A DNA stretch of 64,000 bases from Pseudaquabacterium terrae (GTDB taxonomy: Bacteria > Pseudomonadota > Gammaproteobacteria > Burkholderiales > Burkholderiaceae_C), in contig NZ_JABRWJ010000006.1 in NCBI RefSeq assembly GCF_013266755.1, forward strand, positions 310,001-374,000, given 5' to 3'. Shown here in pieces: positions 49,618 to 59,185 of this stretch. Each line of letters starts with the position of its first letter. Position 1 is the stretch's first letter. The translations under genes and the position numbers were made by a program. The notes beneath the pieces are model-generated. The model saw only the letters and a list, made by a program, of their open reading frames with translations. It made no database searches and was not told the origin of the DNA.

Positions 49618-50570
49618 GAGGGATTGTCGATTGACGGGGCGACCCGGCAGCGGCGGCGCAGCGCCAGCACCGCGCGCTCGCTGATCGCGGGATGGTTGCT
49701 GGCATCGACCGTCAGCGTCAACGCCGCGCAGCCGAGCGCGAAGTCGGCCGCGCGCGGCAGCGGCCAGCCGCCGAGCTGGGCGTGTACCAGGCCGGCCATC
49801 AGCGCGTCGCCGGCGCCGGTGACGTTGCGTAGCGGCACGGGCCAGGCCGGGCGCTCGCAGTGCGGTCCATCCCGATCGCTGAGGCGCAGCCCGTCGCGAC
49901 CGAGACTCAGTGCCAGGCGTCGCACGCCTTGCGCGTGGAACCAGTCGGCCACGCGCGCGGCCTGGTGCGGCGTGCGCGCTGGCAGGCCGCTCAAGGTTTC
50001 GGCTTCGAGCCGGTTGAGCTTCAAGGTGTGCAGCTGCGCGAGGCCGGGTTTCAGGCGCAGGCACTTGGCCGCCGACACGGCGTCGGCATGCAAGGGGACC
50101 TCGAAGCGCTGTTCGAACAGCCAGGCCAGCGCGGTGTCGCGCAGATTGGCATCGAGCACGATGGCCGCGGCGCGGCGCAGCCGGTTTGATTCGGTGGCCA
50201 GCCGCGCCGGCCCCAGCGCGTCGAGCACCGCCATGTCGTTGACAGCCTGCAGCAGGCGGCCGTCGGCGGCGTGCAGCGACAGGTAGCGCGCCGTGCGCGC
50301 GTCGGTGATCACCTGGCAGCCGCCGGTGTCGACGCCGGCCGCGGCGGTCACGCGCCGCAACCAGCGCCCGTCCGCATCGTCGCCGAGCGCGCTGACCAGC
50401 CGCACGCGGCGGCCCAGGCGCGCCAGGTTCTCGGCGATGTTGCGGCCGACGCCGCCGGCGGCCGCATGCACGCGCCCCGGCGACGAATCGCCCGGCCGGG
50501 CGGGTTCGTCGGCATGGCCGGCGAGGTCGAGGTTGGCGCCGCCGATGACGACCACGCGCTGAATCCGCAT
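49614..50570 (-). CDS. psuK: PfkB-family carbohydrate kinase, probable pseudouridine kinase
   Basis: 318 residues. The opening [20 protein letters not shown] and [17 protein letters not shown] are the PfkB sugar-binding motifs; the second signature [12 protein letters not shown] with the catalytic Asp lies near residue 260. Coupling to psuG points to pseudouridine as the substrate, phosphorylated at the 5' position. The N-terminal G-G-x-N-x-D pattern also fits PsuK better than ribokinase. The start at 50570 overlaps nothing on its own strand; ubiA runs the other way from 50608. Confidence 0.88.
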
Positions 50571-50607
50571 GCCGGTCAGCTTAACAAGCCGCCCTGCACA
50601 TCCCGCG

Positions 50608-51516
50608 ATGCAACAATCCCCCGCGATGCCCGAGCGCCTGCGCCTGTACCTCGACCTGATCCGCTGGAACCGGCCCGCCGGCTGGCTGCTGCTGCTGTGG
50701 CCGACGCTCGCCGCGCTGTGGATCGCGGCCGATGGGTTCCCCGGCTGGCACCTGCTGTTCGTCTTCGTCGCCGGCACGATCCTGATGCGCAGCGCCGGCT
50801 GCTGCGTCAACGACGTTGCCGACCGCGACTTCGATCGCCACGTCAAGCGCACCGCGCAGCGGCCGGTGACCCGCGGCGCGCTGGCGGTCAAGGACGCGCT
50901 CGCCTTCGGCGCCGTGCTGGCGCTGGCGGCCTTCGGCCTGGTGCTGACGACCAATGCGCCGACGATCCTGTTGTCCGTTGCGGCGCTGGTCATCGCCATC
51001 GCCTATCCGTATGCCAAGCGGATCGTCTCGATGCCGCAGGCGGTGCTCGGCGTCGCCTTCAGCTTCGGCATCCCGATGGCCTTCGCCGCGGTGCAGGGCG
51101 GGCGCGAGTGGAGCCTGGCGGCGGTGGCCGCCGCGGTGCCCAAGCACGCGTGGTGGCTCTTGATCGGCAACCTGTTCTGGGTGCTGGCCTACGACACGGC
51201 CTACGCGATGGTCGACCGTGACGACGACCTGCGCATCGGCATGCGTACCTCGGCGATCACGCTCGGGCGGTTCGACGTCGTGGCGGTGATGGCCTTCTAT
51301 GCCGCGTACTTGGCGAGTTGGGGACTGATCGGCCGCTCACTCGGTCTCGGCCGCTGGTACCTGCTCGGCATCGGCGTCGCGGCGGCGATCGCCGCCTGGC
51401 ACTACACGCTGATCCGCGAGCGCACGCGCGACGGCTGCTTCCGCTCGTTCCGCATCAACCACTGGCTCGGCTTCGCGGTGTTCGCCGGCGTGGTGGTGGA
51501 CCTGGCGCTGCGCTGA
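50608..51516 (+). CDS. ubiA: 4-hydroxybenzoate polyprenyltransferase UbiA
   Basis: 302 residues from the ATG at 50608 (an ATG at 50626 is also possible). Seven to nine membrane helices and both Asp-rich motifs: N-D-V-A-D-R-D-F-D for the prenyl-diphosphate magnesium site and [13 protein letters not shown] for the second. It attaches the polyprenyl tail to 4-hydroxybenzoate in ubiquinone synthesis at the inner membrane. Divergent from psuK by only 37 bases and convergent with proC, ending 4 bases from it. Confidence 0.94.
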   Translation: MQQSPAMPERLRLYLDLIRWNRPAGWLLLLWPTLAALWIAADGFPGWHLLFVFVAGTILMRSAGCCVNDVADRDFDRHVKRTAQRPVTRGALAVKDALAFGAVLALAAFGLVLTTNAPTILLSVAALVIAIAYPYAKRIVSMPQAVLGVAFSFGIPMAFAAVQGGREWSLAAVAAAVPKHAWWLLIGNLFWVLAYDTAYAMVDRDDDLRIGMRTSAITLGRFDVVAVMAFYAAYLASWGLIGRSLGLGRWYLLGIGVAAAIAAWHYTLIRERTRDGCFRSFRINHWLGFAVFAGVVVDLALR

Positions 51517-51520
51517 GCCT

Positions 51521-52363
51521 TCAGCCGCCGAACTCGTCGCCGAGCTCCTGCGCGCGCTGCTGGGCGGCCCGCACCGCCTTGACGATCGCCGCCTGCACAC
51601 CATCGGCGCGCATCGACTCCAGCGCCGCGTAGGTCGTTCCGCCCTTGGAGGTCACCCGCTCGCGCAGCACCGACGGCGGCTCGTCGGATTGCGCCGCCAG
51701 CGCCGCGGCGCCGTCGAAGGTGGCCAGCGCGAGGCGCTTGCCTTGCTCAGGCGACAGCCCCATCGCCGCGGCGGCTTCCATCATCGCCTCGACGAAGTAG
51801 AAGACGTAGGCCGGGCCGGAGCCGGACAGCGCGGTCACCGCGTCGAGCCCGGCCTCGGCGTTGAGCCACATCGTCTGGCCGGTCGGCGCGAGCACCGCTT
51901 CGACCAGCGCGCGCTCGTCCGGCTGCACTGCGGCGGTGGCATAGAGCCCGGCGATGCCGCGGCCGATCAGCGCCGGCGTGTTCGGCATGCTGCGCACGAT
52001 GCGCGCGCTGCCCACTTCTGCCCCGATCGCGGCCTCGATCGCCGCGCAGCGGATGCCGGCCATCACGCTGAACTGCAGCGCGCCGCCGACATGGGCCGCG
52101 CACGGCGCCGCCGCGGCGCCGAAGAGCTGCGGCTTGACGGCCCAGACCACCAGCGCCGCCTCGGCCAGCGAGGCATCGGCGGCCGCCAGCGTGCGCACGC
52201 CGAAGTCGGCCGCCAGGCGCTCGCGCTGCGGCGCGCCGGGGTCGAGCACCAGCACGCTGGCGGCCGGCCGGCTGCTCTTGAGCAGCCCGCCGATCAGTGC
52301 GCTGGCCATGTTGCCGCCGCCGATGAAGGCGATGGTCCCGGTGCTGTCGGTCGTCGTATTCAT
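51521..52363 (-). CDS. proC: Pyrroline-5-carboxylate reductase
   Basis: 280 residues. An N-terminal Rossmann motif (I-A-F-I-G-G-G-N-M-A-S-A-L-I-G-G) binds NADPH; V-W-A-V-K-P-Q is a conserved P5CR strand; the C-terminal dimer domain has A-L-S-G-S-G-P-A-Y-V-F and V-T-S-K-G-G-T-T, the ProC signature. It performs the last step of proline synthesis. It stands as a single gene on the minus strand, convergent to ubiA and divergent from the glutamate dehydrogenase gene. Confidence 0.96.
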   Translation of the reverse strand: MNTTTDSTGTIAFIGGGNMASALIGGLLKSSRPAASVLVLDPGAPQRERLAADFGVRTLAAADASLAEAALVVWAVKPQLFGAAAAPCAAHVGGALQFSVMAGIRCAAIEAAIGAEVGSARIVRSMPNTPALIGRGIAGLYATAAVQPDERALVEAVLAPTGQTMWLNAEAGLDAVTALSGSGPAYVFYFVEAMMEAAAAMGLSPEQGKRLALATFDGAAALAAQSDEPPSVLRERVTSKGGTTYAALESMRADGVQAAIVKAVRAAQQRAQELGDEFGG

Positions 52364-52437
52364 GCGGCCAGTGTAGACAGCACGCCGCCCGCCGCGCGGC
52401 CCTTGTGCAGCGCGTCATACCCCGGATTGGTCGGATT

Positions 52438-52452
52438 ATGCAAAGAATGCAT
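52438..52452. promoter_or_regulatory. Short AT-rich inverted repeat between proC and gdhA
   Basis: ATGCA and TGCAT flank AAGAA in an AT-rich patch of an otherwise very GC-rich 201-base divergent gap, 113 bases before the gdhA ATG. Its size and composition would suit an Lrp/AsnC-type site, and two Lrp-family genes lie downstream. Evidence is weak. Confidence 0.3.
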
Positions 52453-52564
52453 GACGTAACACAAGGCGTCCGGCGGCCCCTACATTGCCCGCCGAACGGG
52501 CCGCGGTGCGGCTCACGAAGCCGCCGAACACCCCGTTCGAACTCCCTCCCATCAGGACCGACCA

Positions 52565-53833
52565 ATGACTCTTTCGTACGTCAATCCGACCGCCGACAGC
52601 CCGTGGGGCACCTACCTGTCGCAGGTCGACCGCGTGATCCCCTACCTCGGCGAGCTGGCCCGCTGGGCCGAGACGCTCAAGCGCCCGAAGCGCGCGCTGA
52701 TCGTCGACGTGCCTATCGAGCTCGACGATGGCACGGTCGCCCACTTCGAGGGTTATCGCGTCCAGCACAACATGTCGCGCGGCCCGGGCAAGGGCGGCGT
52801 GCGCTACCACCCCGACGTCACGCTCGAAGAGGTGATGGCGCTGTCGGCGTGGATGTCGGTCAAGAACGCCGCGGTCAACCTGCCCTACGGCGGCGCCAAG
52901 GGCGGCATCCGCGTCGACCCGAAGCGGTTGTCGATCAAGGAGCTGGAGCGCCTGACGCGCCGCTACACCAGCGAGATCGGCATCATCATCGGCCCGCAGC
53001 AGGACATCCCGGCGCCCGACGTCAATACCAACGCCCAGGTGATGGCCTGGATGATGGACACCTATTCGATGAACGTCGGCGCCACGTCCACCGGCGTCGT
53101 CACCGGCAAGCCGATCCACCTCGGCGGCTCGCTCGGCCGCGTCAAGGCCACCGGCCGCGGCGTCTTCGTCACCGGCCGCGAAGCGGCGCGCCGCATCAAT
53201 CTGGACCTGGAAGGCGCGCGCGTCGCGGTGCAGGGCTTCGGCAACGTCGGCTCGTCCGCTGCCGAGCTGTTCGGCCAGGCCGGCGCGAAGATCGTCGCCG
53301 CGCAGGACCACACCGGCACCATCGTCAACAGCCAGGGGCTGGACCTGTCGAAGCTGATCCCGCACGTGCGCGACACCGGCGGCGTCGCCGGCTTCAAGGA
53401 CAGCGAGAGCTGCTCGAACGAGGACTTCTGGGACCTGCCCTGCGAGATCCTGATCCCCGCCGCGCTCGAAGGCCAGCTCAACGCCGACCGCGCGCGCCGC
53501 GTGCACGCCAAGCTGGTGCTCGAAGGCGCCAACGGGCCGACCACTTCGGCGGCAGACGACATCCTCGCCGAGCGCGGCATCCTCGTCGTGCCGGACGTGA
53601 TCTGCAATGCCGGCGGCGTGACCGTCAGCTACTTCGAATGGGTGCAGGACTTCTCGTCGTTCTTCTGGACCGAGGACGAGATCAATCTGCGGCTCGACAA
53701 GATCATGGTCGGCGCGCTGCGCAAGATCTGGGACACCGCGGACGAGCACCGCATCACATTGCGCACGGCGACCTTCGCGGTGGCTTGCGAGCGCATCCTG
53801 ATGGCGCGCCAGGAGCGCGGCCTCTACCCCTGA
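52565..53833 (+). CDS. gdhA: NAD(P)-dependent glutamate dehydrogenase
   Basis: 422 residues, typical of the hexameric Glu/Leu/Phe/Val dehydrogenase family. The N-terminal domain holds [15 protein letters not shown] and [16 protein letters not shown] with the catalytic Lys; the C-terminal Rossmann domain has [11 protein letters not shown] and [20 protein letters not shown]. It interconverts glutamate and 2-oxoglutarate plus ammonia. A hairpin follows the stop, then two Lrp-family regulators on the same strand that may respond to amino acids. The ribosome site is AGGACC. Confidence 0.95.
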   Translation: MTLSYVNPTADSPWGTYLSQVDRVIPYLGELARWAETLKRPKRALIVDVPIELDDGTVAHFEGYRVQHNMSRGPGKGGVRYHPDVTLEEVMALSAWMSVKNAAVNLPYGGAKGGIRVDPKRLSIKELERLTRRYTSEIGIIIGPQQDIPAPDVNTNAQVMAWMMDTYSMNVGATSTGVVTGKPIHLGGSLGRVKATGRGVFVTGREAARRINLDLEGARVAVQGFGNVGSSAAELFGQAGAKIVAAQDHTGTIVNSQGLDLSKLIPHVRDTGGVAGFKDSESCSNEDFWDLPCEILIPAALEGQLNADRARRVHAKLVLEGANGPTTSAADDILAERGILVVPDVICNAGGVTVSYFEWVQDFSSFFWTEDEINLRLDKIMVGALRKIWDTADEHRITLRTATFAVACERILMARQERGLYP

Positions 53834-53842
53834 AGCGGTAGC

Positions 53843-53868
53843 TCGACCGGGGGAAATCCCCCGGTCGA
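53843..53868 (+). terminator. Hairpin after gdhA
   Basis: A perfect 11-bp stem, TCGACCGGGGG / CCCCCGGTCGA, with an AAAT loop, begins 9 bases after the gdhA stop. There is no T run behind it, so it is either an unusual terminator or an mRNA-end stabiliser separating gdhA from the Lrp gene. Confidence 0.7.
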
Positions 53869-53909
53869 ATGTTCGGCCGAGGTCGTTTGCAGTTGGATAA
53901 TTCGCCGCC

Positions 53910-54422
53910 ATGGCCGACACCAACCCGAATTCCGCACCACCCGCCGCAGCGGCCGCCGCCGACCGCGGGCTCGACAAGATCGACGCCCGCATCCTGCGCG
54001 CGCTGCAGAAGGACGGGCGCATCTCGAACCTGAAGCTGGCCGAGCAGGTGCACCTGTCGCCCACCGCGGTGCTCGAGCGGGTCAAGCGGCTGACGCGCGA
54101 CGGCTACATCCTCGGCTACGAGGCGCGGCTGAACCCGGGCAAGCTCGGCGCCGGCATGATGGTCTTCGTCGAGGTGCTGCTCGACCGCACCGCGCCCGAC
54201 GTGATGGACATGTTCAAGGCCGCGGTGCAGGCGCGGCCCGAGATCCTCGAATGCCACCTCGTCGCCGGCGGCTTCGACTACCTGATCAAGACCCGCGTGG
54301 CCGACATGCGCGCCTACCGCGAGATGATCGCCACCGTGATCTGGAGCCTGCCGGGCGTGCGCGAGACGCGCACCTACACGGTGATGGAAGAGGTCAAGAA
54401 CCACACCGCGTTGCCCATCTGA
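53910..54422 (+). CDS. Lrp/AsnC-family transcriptional regulator
   Basis: 170 residues: an Ala/Pro-rich N-terminal tail of about 20 residues, a winged helix-turn-helix (LDKIDARILRALQKDGRISN then LAEQVHLSPTAVLERVKRL), and the RAM ligand-sensing domain (ECHLVAGGFDYLIKTRVADM). Members sense amino acids and form octamers. The close position downstream of gdhA suggests control of glutamate metabolism. A paralogue follows after about 130 bases. It resembles the Lrp-like proteins often found next to proline or glutamate genes. Confidence 0.93.
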   Translation: MADTNPNSAPPAAAAAADRGLDKIDARILRALQKDGRISNLKLAEQVHLSPTAVLERVKRLTRDGYILGYEARLNPGKLGAGMMVFVEVLLDRTAPDVMDMFKAAVQARPEILECHLVAGGFDYLIKTRVADMRAYREMIATVIWSLPGVRETRTYTVMEEVKNHTALPI

Positions 54423-54434
54423 GGCTCTGAGGCT

Positions 54435-54451
54435 GGCCGGCTCGGCCGGCC
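54435..54451 (+). terminator. Hairpin after first Lrp gene
   Basis: GGCCGGC (54435-54441) and GCCGGCC (54445-54451) form a perfect 7-bp stem around TCG, 13 bases after the stop. No T run follows, so termination strength is uncertain. Confidence 0.45.
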
Positions 54452-54525
54452 GTGCCGATTGCCGTATTTCGCTCGGCCCGCGGCGGCCAATTCAGTGAAA
54501 GCCATCGCGCGATCTGCGGCACCGT

Positions 54526-54550
54526 AGCGGAACACCGTGGCTGTTCCGCT
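54526..54550. promoter_or_regulatory. Inverted repeat directly in front of second Lrp gene
   Basis: AGCGGAACA (54526-54534) and TGTTCCGCT (54542-54550) are perfect 9-base inverted repeats with a 7-base spacer, ending one base before the ATG at 54552. A site there would block transcription or translation initiation, as expected for autoregulation by an Lrp-type protein. No separate ribosome site is visible. Confidence 0.55.
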
Positions 54551-54551
54551 C

Positions 54552-55031
54552 ATGCCCCCGCCGCTCGATGACATCGATGCACAGATCCTGCGCCTGCTGC
54601 AGGCCGATGGCCGGCTGCCGAAGCAGAAGCTGGCCGATGCGGTGGGGCTGTCGGCTGCGGCGACGCACGAGCGCATCAAGCGCCTGACCGACGAGGGCTA
54701 CATCCTCGGCTTCGAGGCGGTGCTCAATCCCGCCAAGCTCGCCGCCGGCATGCTGGTCTTCGCCGAGGTGCGGCTCGAATACACCGGCGCCGGTGTGGCC
54801 GATGCGTTTCGCGACGCGGTGCAGCAGCGGCCCGAGATCCTCGAGTGTTACGAGGTCGCCGGCAGCTTCGACTACATGATCAAGACGCGCGTCGCAGACA
54901 TGATCGCCTACCGCGACCTGGTCGCCGCGGTGGTCTGGCGCCTGCCCGGCGTGCGCGACCTGCGCACGTTTGCGGTGGTCGAGGAGATCAAGCACACCGC
55001 GCGCATCGCGGTCCGCGTTTCCTTGCCTTAG
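54552..55031 (+). CDS. Second Lrp/AsnC-family transcriptional regulator
   Basis: 159 residues from the ATG at 54552 (a GTG at 54537 in the same frame is possible). The helix-turn-helix (LDDIDAQILRLLQADGRLPK, then LADAVGLSAAATHERIKRL) and RAM domain (ECYEVAGSFDYMIKTRVADM) follow the same plan as the preceding gene and share many residues with it, indicating a tandem duplication followed by divergence. The recognition helix differs (S-A-A-A-T-H against S-P-T-A-V-L), so the two probably bind different sites. A perfect inverted repeat lies immediately upstream. Confidence 0.93.
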   Translation: MPPPLDDIDAQILRLLQADGRLPKQKLADAVGLSAAATHERIKRLTDEGYILGFEAVLNPAKLAAGMLVFAEVRLEYTGAGVADAFRDAVQQRPEILECYEVAGSFDYMIKTRVADMIAYRDLVAAVVWRLPGVRDLRTFAVVEEIKHTARIAVRVSLP

Positions 55032-55167
55032 GCGCGACGGGCGCGGCGCACAGGCCGTCCCTAGAACCGAAGTGGCCGCGGTGTCCGCGCCGCATCGCGC
55101 ATCGCGTCCTTACCACCGAAGGCATCGGAATGGTCCGGTGCCGCCCATCGGTTCGAGGAGTCCGGAA

Positions 55168-56166
55168 ATGAGAGCCTTCCAAGCCGCGGCATGCGCTGCG
55201 CTGCTGAGTGTCTGCACGGACGCGGCCCAGGCGTCGCTGATCGGCGACCCGTACTACGCCTACTTCTTCCACGAGTACCGCGAGAAGGTCACGCCGCCGG
55301 TGACCTTCAGCTTCTACGAGAACCTGCTGCAGTCCGGTGCGCAACGCGGCGGCACGGTGTTCGCGGTGCAGCCACTGGGCCATTCGCAATTCGGCCTCGC
55401 AGCGCAGGGCGCGGTGGCCGCGTTCGACGGCGGCGAGACCTTCTGGGCCGACGTCATCTCGCCGCTGCAGGGCGGGTCGTCGCGCGACCGCATGGGCGGC
55501 GATGCGGTGATCCATGTCGTGCAGTCGTTCCGCAAGGACACGCCCGACGCGAACCTGAGCTTCACGTTCAGCGGCGGCGAGCTCCAGGTGATGCACTACG
55601 GCAGCGCGCGCTTCGACGGATACCACGCCAACGCGCGGATGATGTTCGAGGCCTTCGTCGTCGACCACGCAAGCGGCCTGCAGACCTGGACCGAAGCGCA
55701 GTCGGCGCACCTGGGGCAGGACGTGAAGGTCTTGGGCAGGCGGGACGACAACCTCTTCGACCTCGCGCTGGAGCAGGACCATGGCCCGCTCGCGTCGGGC
55801 ATGGCGCCGTGGGAATGGAGCTGCGACATGTGCTGGTACCCGGCCGTCGGCATCGCCACCGCGCGCCTGCATGGGCAGTACACCGGCCTGGTGGACCTGG
55901 CGGACATCCCGCTCGGCGGCGAGTTCACGCTGGCGTTCATGCTGCGCACGCAGGCGTTCGATGCCGGCCAGGGCGAGACCGGTGCGATGGCGTTCGGACG
56001 CGATCCGCGCAGCGGCGACACGGGCGTGTCGTTCGAGCTGACGGGACTCACGCCGACCAACAACCCATGGCTCGATCCGACGGCCGTGCCCGAGCCGGCG
56101 AGCTGGGCGCTGTGCCTGCTCGCGATGTTCGGGCTCTGGTCAGCCCGGCGCTACCGGGGTTCCTAG
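55168..56166 (+). CDS. PEP-CTERM-anchored surface/extracellular protein
   Basis: 332 residues from the ATG at 55168 behind GAGGAG. An N-terminal signal peptide (AACAALLSVCTDAAQA) and a C-terminal sorting tail V-P-E-P-A-S-W-A-L-C-L-L-A-M-F-G-L-W-S then R-R-Y-R define a PEP-CTERM protein, processed by an exosortase. The body is beta-rich with no recognised enzyme motif (VTFSFYENLLQSGAQRGGTV; GEFTLAFMLRTQAFDAGQG). The exosortase gene is not in this window. Its stop overlaps the convergent recG stop by 4 bases, leaving no room for a separate terminator. Confidence 0.9.
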   Translation: MRAFQAAACAALLSVCTDAAQASLIGDPYYAYFFHEYREKVTPPVTFSFYENLLQSGAQRGGTVFAVQPLGHSQFGLAAQGAVAAFDGGETFWADVISPLQGGSSRDRMGGDAVIHVVQSFRKDTPDANLSFTFSGGELQVMHYGSARFDGYHANARMMFEAFVVDHASGLQTWTEAQSAHLGQDVKVLGRRDDNLFDLALEQDHGPLASGMAPWEWSCDMCWYPAVGIATARLHGQYTGLVDLADIPLGGEFTLAFMLRTQAFDAGQGETGAMAFGRDPRSGDTGVSFELTGLTPTNNPWLDPTAVPEPASWALCLLAMFGLWSARRYRGS

Positions 56167-58274
56167 GCCTTCAAGTACTCGGCCCGGGTGTCGAGCCAGC
56201 GCTCGACATGCGCGCGCGCCGCGCCCGGGTGGCGGTCGAGCAGCAGCGCGGCGCTGCGGCGCGCTTCGCGCAGCAGCGGCGCGTCCTCGGCCAGGTCGGC
56301 GAAGCGCAGCAGCGCATCGCCGCTCTGGCGCGCGCCCATGAATTCGCCGGGGCCGCGGATCTCCAGGTCGCGTCGCGCGATCTCGAAGCCGTCCTGCGTC
56401 TCGGCCATCGCGCGCAGCCGCTCCTTCGCGGTCGGCGACAGCGGCGTGCCGTACAGCAGCACGCAGACGCTGGCGGCCGTGCCGCGGCCGACGCGCCCGC
56501 GCAGCTGGTGCAGCTGCGCCAGGCCGAAGCGCTCGGCGTGCTCGATCACCATCAGGCTGGCGTTCGGCACATCGACGCCGACCTCGATCACCGTCGTCGC
56601 CACCAGCACCGCCATCTCGCCGCCCTTGAACAGCGACATCACCGCCGACTTCTCGGCCGCCGGCATGCGGCCATGCAAGAGGCCGACCATGCGCCCCGGC
56701 AGCACGGCGCTCAGCTGCGCATGCGTCTCAGTGGCGTTCTTGAGGTCCAGGGTCTCGGATTCCTCGATCAGCGGGCAGACCCAGTAGACCTGCCGCCCCT
56801 GCGCCAGCTCGTCGCCGATGCGGCCGATGACCTCGGGCCGGCGGTTGTCGGCGAAGAGCTTGGTCAGCACCGGCGTGCGGCCCGGCGGCAGCTCGTCGAT
56901 GGTGCTGACCTCGAGGTCGGCGAAGTAGGCCATCGCCAGCGTGCGCGGGATCGGCGTCGCGCTCATCATCAGCAGGTGCGGCTCGAGCTTGCCGCCATCG
57001 ACGCCTTCGAGCTTGCGCCGCAGCTCCAGCCGCTGCGCAACGCCGAAGCGGTGCTGCTCGTCGATCACCGCGAGCCCCAGGCGCGCGAACTGCACATCGT
57101 CCTGGATCACCGCATGCGTGCCGACGACCAGCGCCGCCTCGCCCGAGGCCACGCGCTCGACCATGCGCTGGCGTGCCTTGCCCTTGCGGCTGCCGGTCAG
57201 CCAGGCGACGCCGACGCCCAGCGGCTCCAGCCACTGCACCAGCTTGGCGAAATGCTGCTCGGCCAGGATCTCGGTCGGCGCCATCAGTGCGCACTGCCAG
57301 CCGGCATCGATGGCGATCGCCGCGGCCAGCGCGGCGACGACGGTCTTGCCCGAGCCGACGTCGCCCTGCAGCAGCCGGTGCATCGGCTGCGGCCGCGCGA
57401 TGTCGGCGGCGATCTCGTCCGCGACGCGGCGCTGCGCGCCGGTCAACGCGAACGGCAGCGCGGCGAGCAGCTGCTCGTGCAGCCCGCCGCGCGTGGCGGC
57501 GAGCGCCGGCGCGGCGAGCTGCGCGCGCTGGCGCTGCGCCTGCAGCTGCGACAGCTGCTGGGCCAGCAGCTCCTCGAACTTCAGGCGCTGCCAGGCCGGG
57601 TGCTGCTTGTTCTCGAGCGCCGCGGTCGACGCGCCGGCGGGCGGGTGGTGCAGCCACTGCAGCGCTTCACGCAAGGTCGGCAGCGGGGCCCCCGGCGGCA
57701 GTGCCTCGGGCGGCAGCAGCTCCTGCAGCGGCGCGCGTTTCAATCCGCTCTCGACCGCCTTGCGCAGGTAGGCCTGCGGCAGGCTGGCGCTGGTCGGGTA
57801 CACCGGCGTCAGGGCGGCGGCCAGCGGCGCGCCCGGTTCCACCGCCTTGAACTGCGGATGCACCATCTCGCGGCCGAAGAAGCCGCCGCGCGGCTCGCCG
57901 CGCGCGCGCACGCGCACGCCGGGCTGCAGCGCCTTCTGGTGGGACGGATAGAAGTTCAGGAAGCGCAGCACCAGCTCGCCGTCGTCAGCGTTGTCGCCGC
58001 CGTCGCCGCTGCCATCCACCAGGCGCACGACGAACTGGCGCCGCGGCCGGAACTCGATGCGCGCGTCGCGCACGGTGCCTTCGACCTGAGCGACCTCGCC
58101 GTCGCGCAGCGCGGCGATCGGCGTCAGCCGCGTCTCGTCCTCGTAGCGCAGCGGCAGGTGCAGCGCGAGATCGATGTCGCGCTTGAGGCCCAGCTTCTCC
58201 ATCGCCCGCTGCGGCGCGGACTTCTGCCCGGGGGCCTTGCTGCTGGCGGTGGCGGCCTCCGGGGATGCGGACAT
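56163..58274 (-). CDS. recG: ATP-dependent DNA helicase RecG
   Basis: 703 residues from the ATG at 58274. The wedge/OB domain is seen in ALHLPLRYEDETRLTPI; helicase motifs follow: G-D-V-G-S-G-K-T (Walker A), A-P-T-E-I-L-A-E-Q-H, V-I-D-E-Q-H-R-F-G (DEQH-type motif II), M-S-A-T-P-I-P-R-T-L and Q-L-R-G-R-V-G-R-G. RecG remodels stalled forks and Holliday junctions. Length and motif order are standard. It lies 31 bases downstream of the mtfA-like gene on the same strand. Confidence 0.96.
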   Translation of the reverse strand: MSASPEAATASSKAPGQKSAPQRAMEKLGLKRDIDLALHLPLRYEDETRLTPIAALRDGEVAQVEGTVRDARIEFRPRRQFVVRLVDGSGDGGDNADDGELVLRFLNFYPSHQKALQPGVRVRARGEPRGGFFGREMVHPQFKAVEPGAPLAAALTPVYPTSASLPQAYLRKAVESGLKRAPLQELLPPEALPPGAPLPTLREALQWLHHPPAGASTAALENKQHPAWQRLKFEELLAQQLSQLQAQRQRAQLAAPALAATRGGLHEQLLAALPFALTGAQRRVADEIAADIARPQPMHRLLQGDVGSGKTVVAALAAAIAIDAGWQCALMAPTEILAEQHFAKLVQWLEPLGVGVAWLTGSRKGKARQRMVERVASGEAALVVGTHAVIQDDVQFARLGLAVIDEQHRFGVAQRLELRRKLEGVDGGKLEPHLLMMSATPIPRTLAMAYFADLEVSTIDELPPGRTPVLTKLFADNRRPEVIGRIGDELAQGRQVYWVCPLIEESETLDLKNATETHAQLSAVLPGRMVGLLHGRMPAAEKSAVMSLFKGGEMAVLVATTVIEVGVDVPNASLMVIEHAERFGLAQLHQLRGRVGRGTAASVCVLLYGTPLSPTAKERLRAMAETQDGFEIARRDLEIRGPGEFMGARQSGDALLRFADLAEDAPLLREARRSAALLLDRHPGAARAHVERWLDTRAEYLKA

Positions 58275-58305
58275 CGGGCGATTCTGCCCGCGCCGATCGG
58301 GCTTT

Positions 58306-59130
58306 TCAGTCGTGCTGCCAGTGCAGCGGCTCGACGCCGTAGTAACCGGCGAGCACGGCGTAAAGCGCCGGGTACTCGGCCTGCAGCGCCTGCGGCTGCT
58401 CGAAGAAGCGTTCGGTGGCGACGGCGAAGAATTCCGCCTCGCTCTGCGCCGCGTAGTCGCCGAGGCAGCCGGTCTCACCCCGCGCCAGGCTCGCGTGCAG
58501 CTGCGCCCACGCCGCGCGAAACACTGCTGTCCACTGCGCCGCATGCATCCGGCCGGGCAGCGCCGGCGCACCGTTCGCCGGTCCGGTGGCCTGGTCGAGC
58601 TGGTGCGCGAATTCGTGCAGCACCACGTTCTCGCCGTCGTCGGGCCAGGCGGCGCCGTTGCGCACGGCCTCCCACGACAGGATCACCTGGCCTTGCTGCC
58701 AGCTCTCGCCCGCCAGCTGCCGGCGCTCGTCCTGCAGCACGCCGCCGGGCCGCGGCGCGGCGCGCTCGACGACGAAGTGGCCCGGGTACAGCAGCACCTG
58801 GCTCAGGTTGTGGAAACGCTCGGTGCGGCCGAACAGCAGCAGGCAGGCCTGGGCGGCGATCGTCACGCGCATCTCATCGGTCACGACGAGCCCGCGGCAG
58901 CCGATGATCGGCACCTCCGCCAGGAAGGCCTGCACCTGGCCCTTCAGCCGCTGCTGCAGCGGCGGCGGCAGGCGGTTGATCAGCGGCACGCGGCGGCGCA
59001 GGATGCGGCGCCAGGGCGCGGGAAACGGCTGCGCCCGCCAGCGCGCACGGCGCCACTGTTCGAAGCGGCCCTGCAGCGCCCACCACAGCACCAGCAGCGT
59101 GGCAGCGGCGGCCAGCCAACCCATCGCCAT
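58306..59130 (-). CDS. mtfA: Zinc metallopeptidase of the MtfA (M90) family
   Basis: 274 residues. One N-terminal membrane helix (MGWLAAAATLLVLWWAL), then the MtfA domain with I-I-G-C-R-G-L and V-L-L-Y-P-G-H-F, and the zinc motif H172-E-F-A-H176-Q-L-D. In E. coli MtfA binds the glucose repressor Mlc and has peptidase activity. The membrane helix here would tether the enzyme to the inner membrane, unlike the soluble E. coli protein. It forms a minus-strand run with recG and the cupin-like gene. Confidence 0.9.
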   Translation of the reverse strand: MAMGWLAAAATLLVLWWALQGRFEQWRRARWRAQPFPAPWRRILRRRVPLINRLPPPLQQRLKGQVQAFLAEVPIIGCRGLVVTDEMRVTIAAQACLLLFGRTERFHNLSQVLLYPGHFVVERAAPRPGGVLQDERRQLAGESWQQGQVILSWEAVRNGAAWPDDGENVVLHEFAHQLDQATGPANGAPALPGRMHAAQWTAVFRAAWAQLHASLARGETGCLGDYAAQSEAEFFAVATERFFEQPQALQAEYPALYAVLAGYYGVEPLHWQHD

Positions 59131-59185
59131 GGCGCTTCCTCACGTGTTGTTCGAACCGGGCACATGGGTGCGCCGGCCCGGGCTT

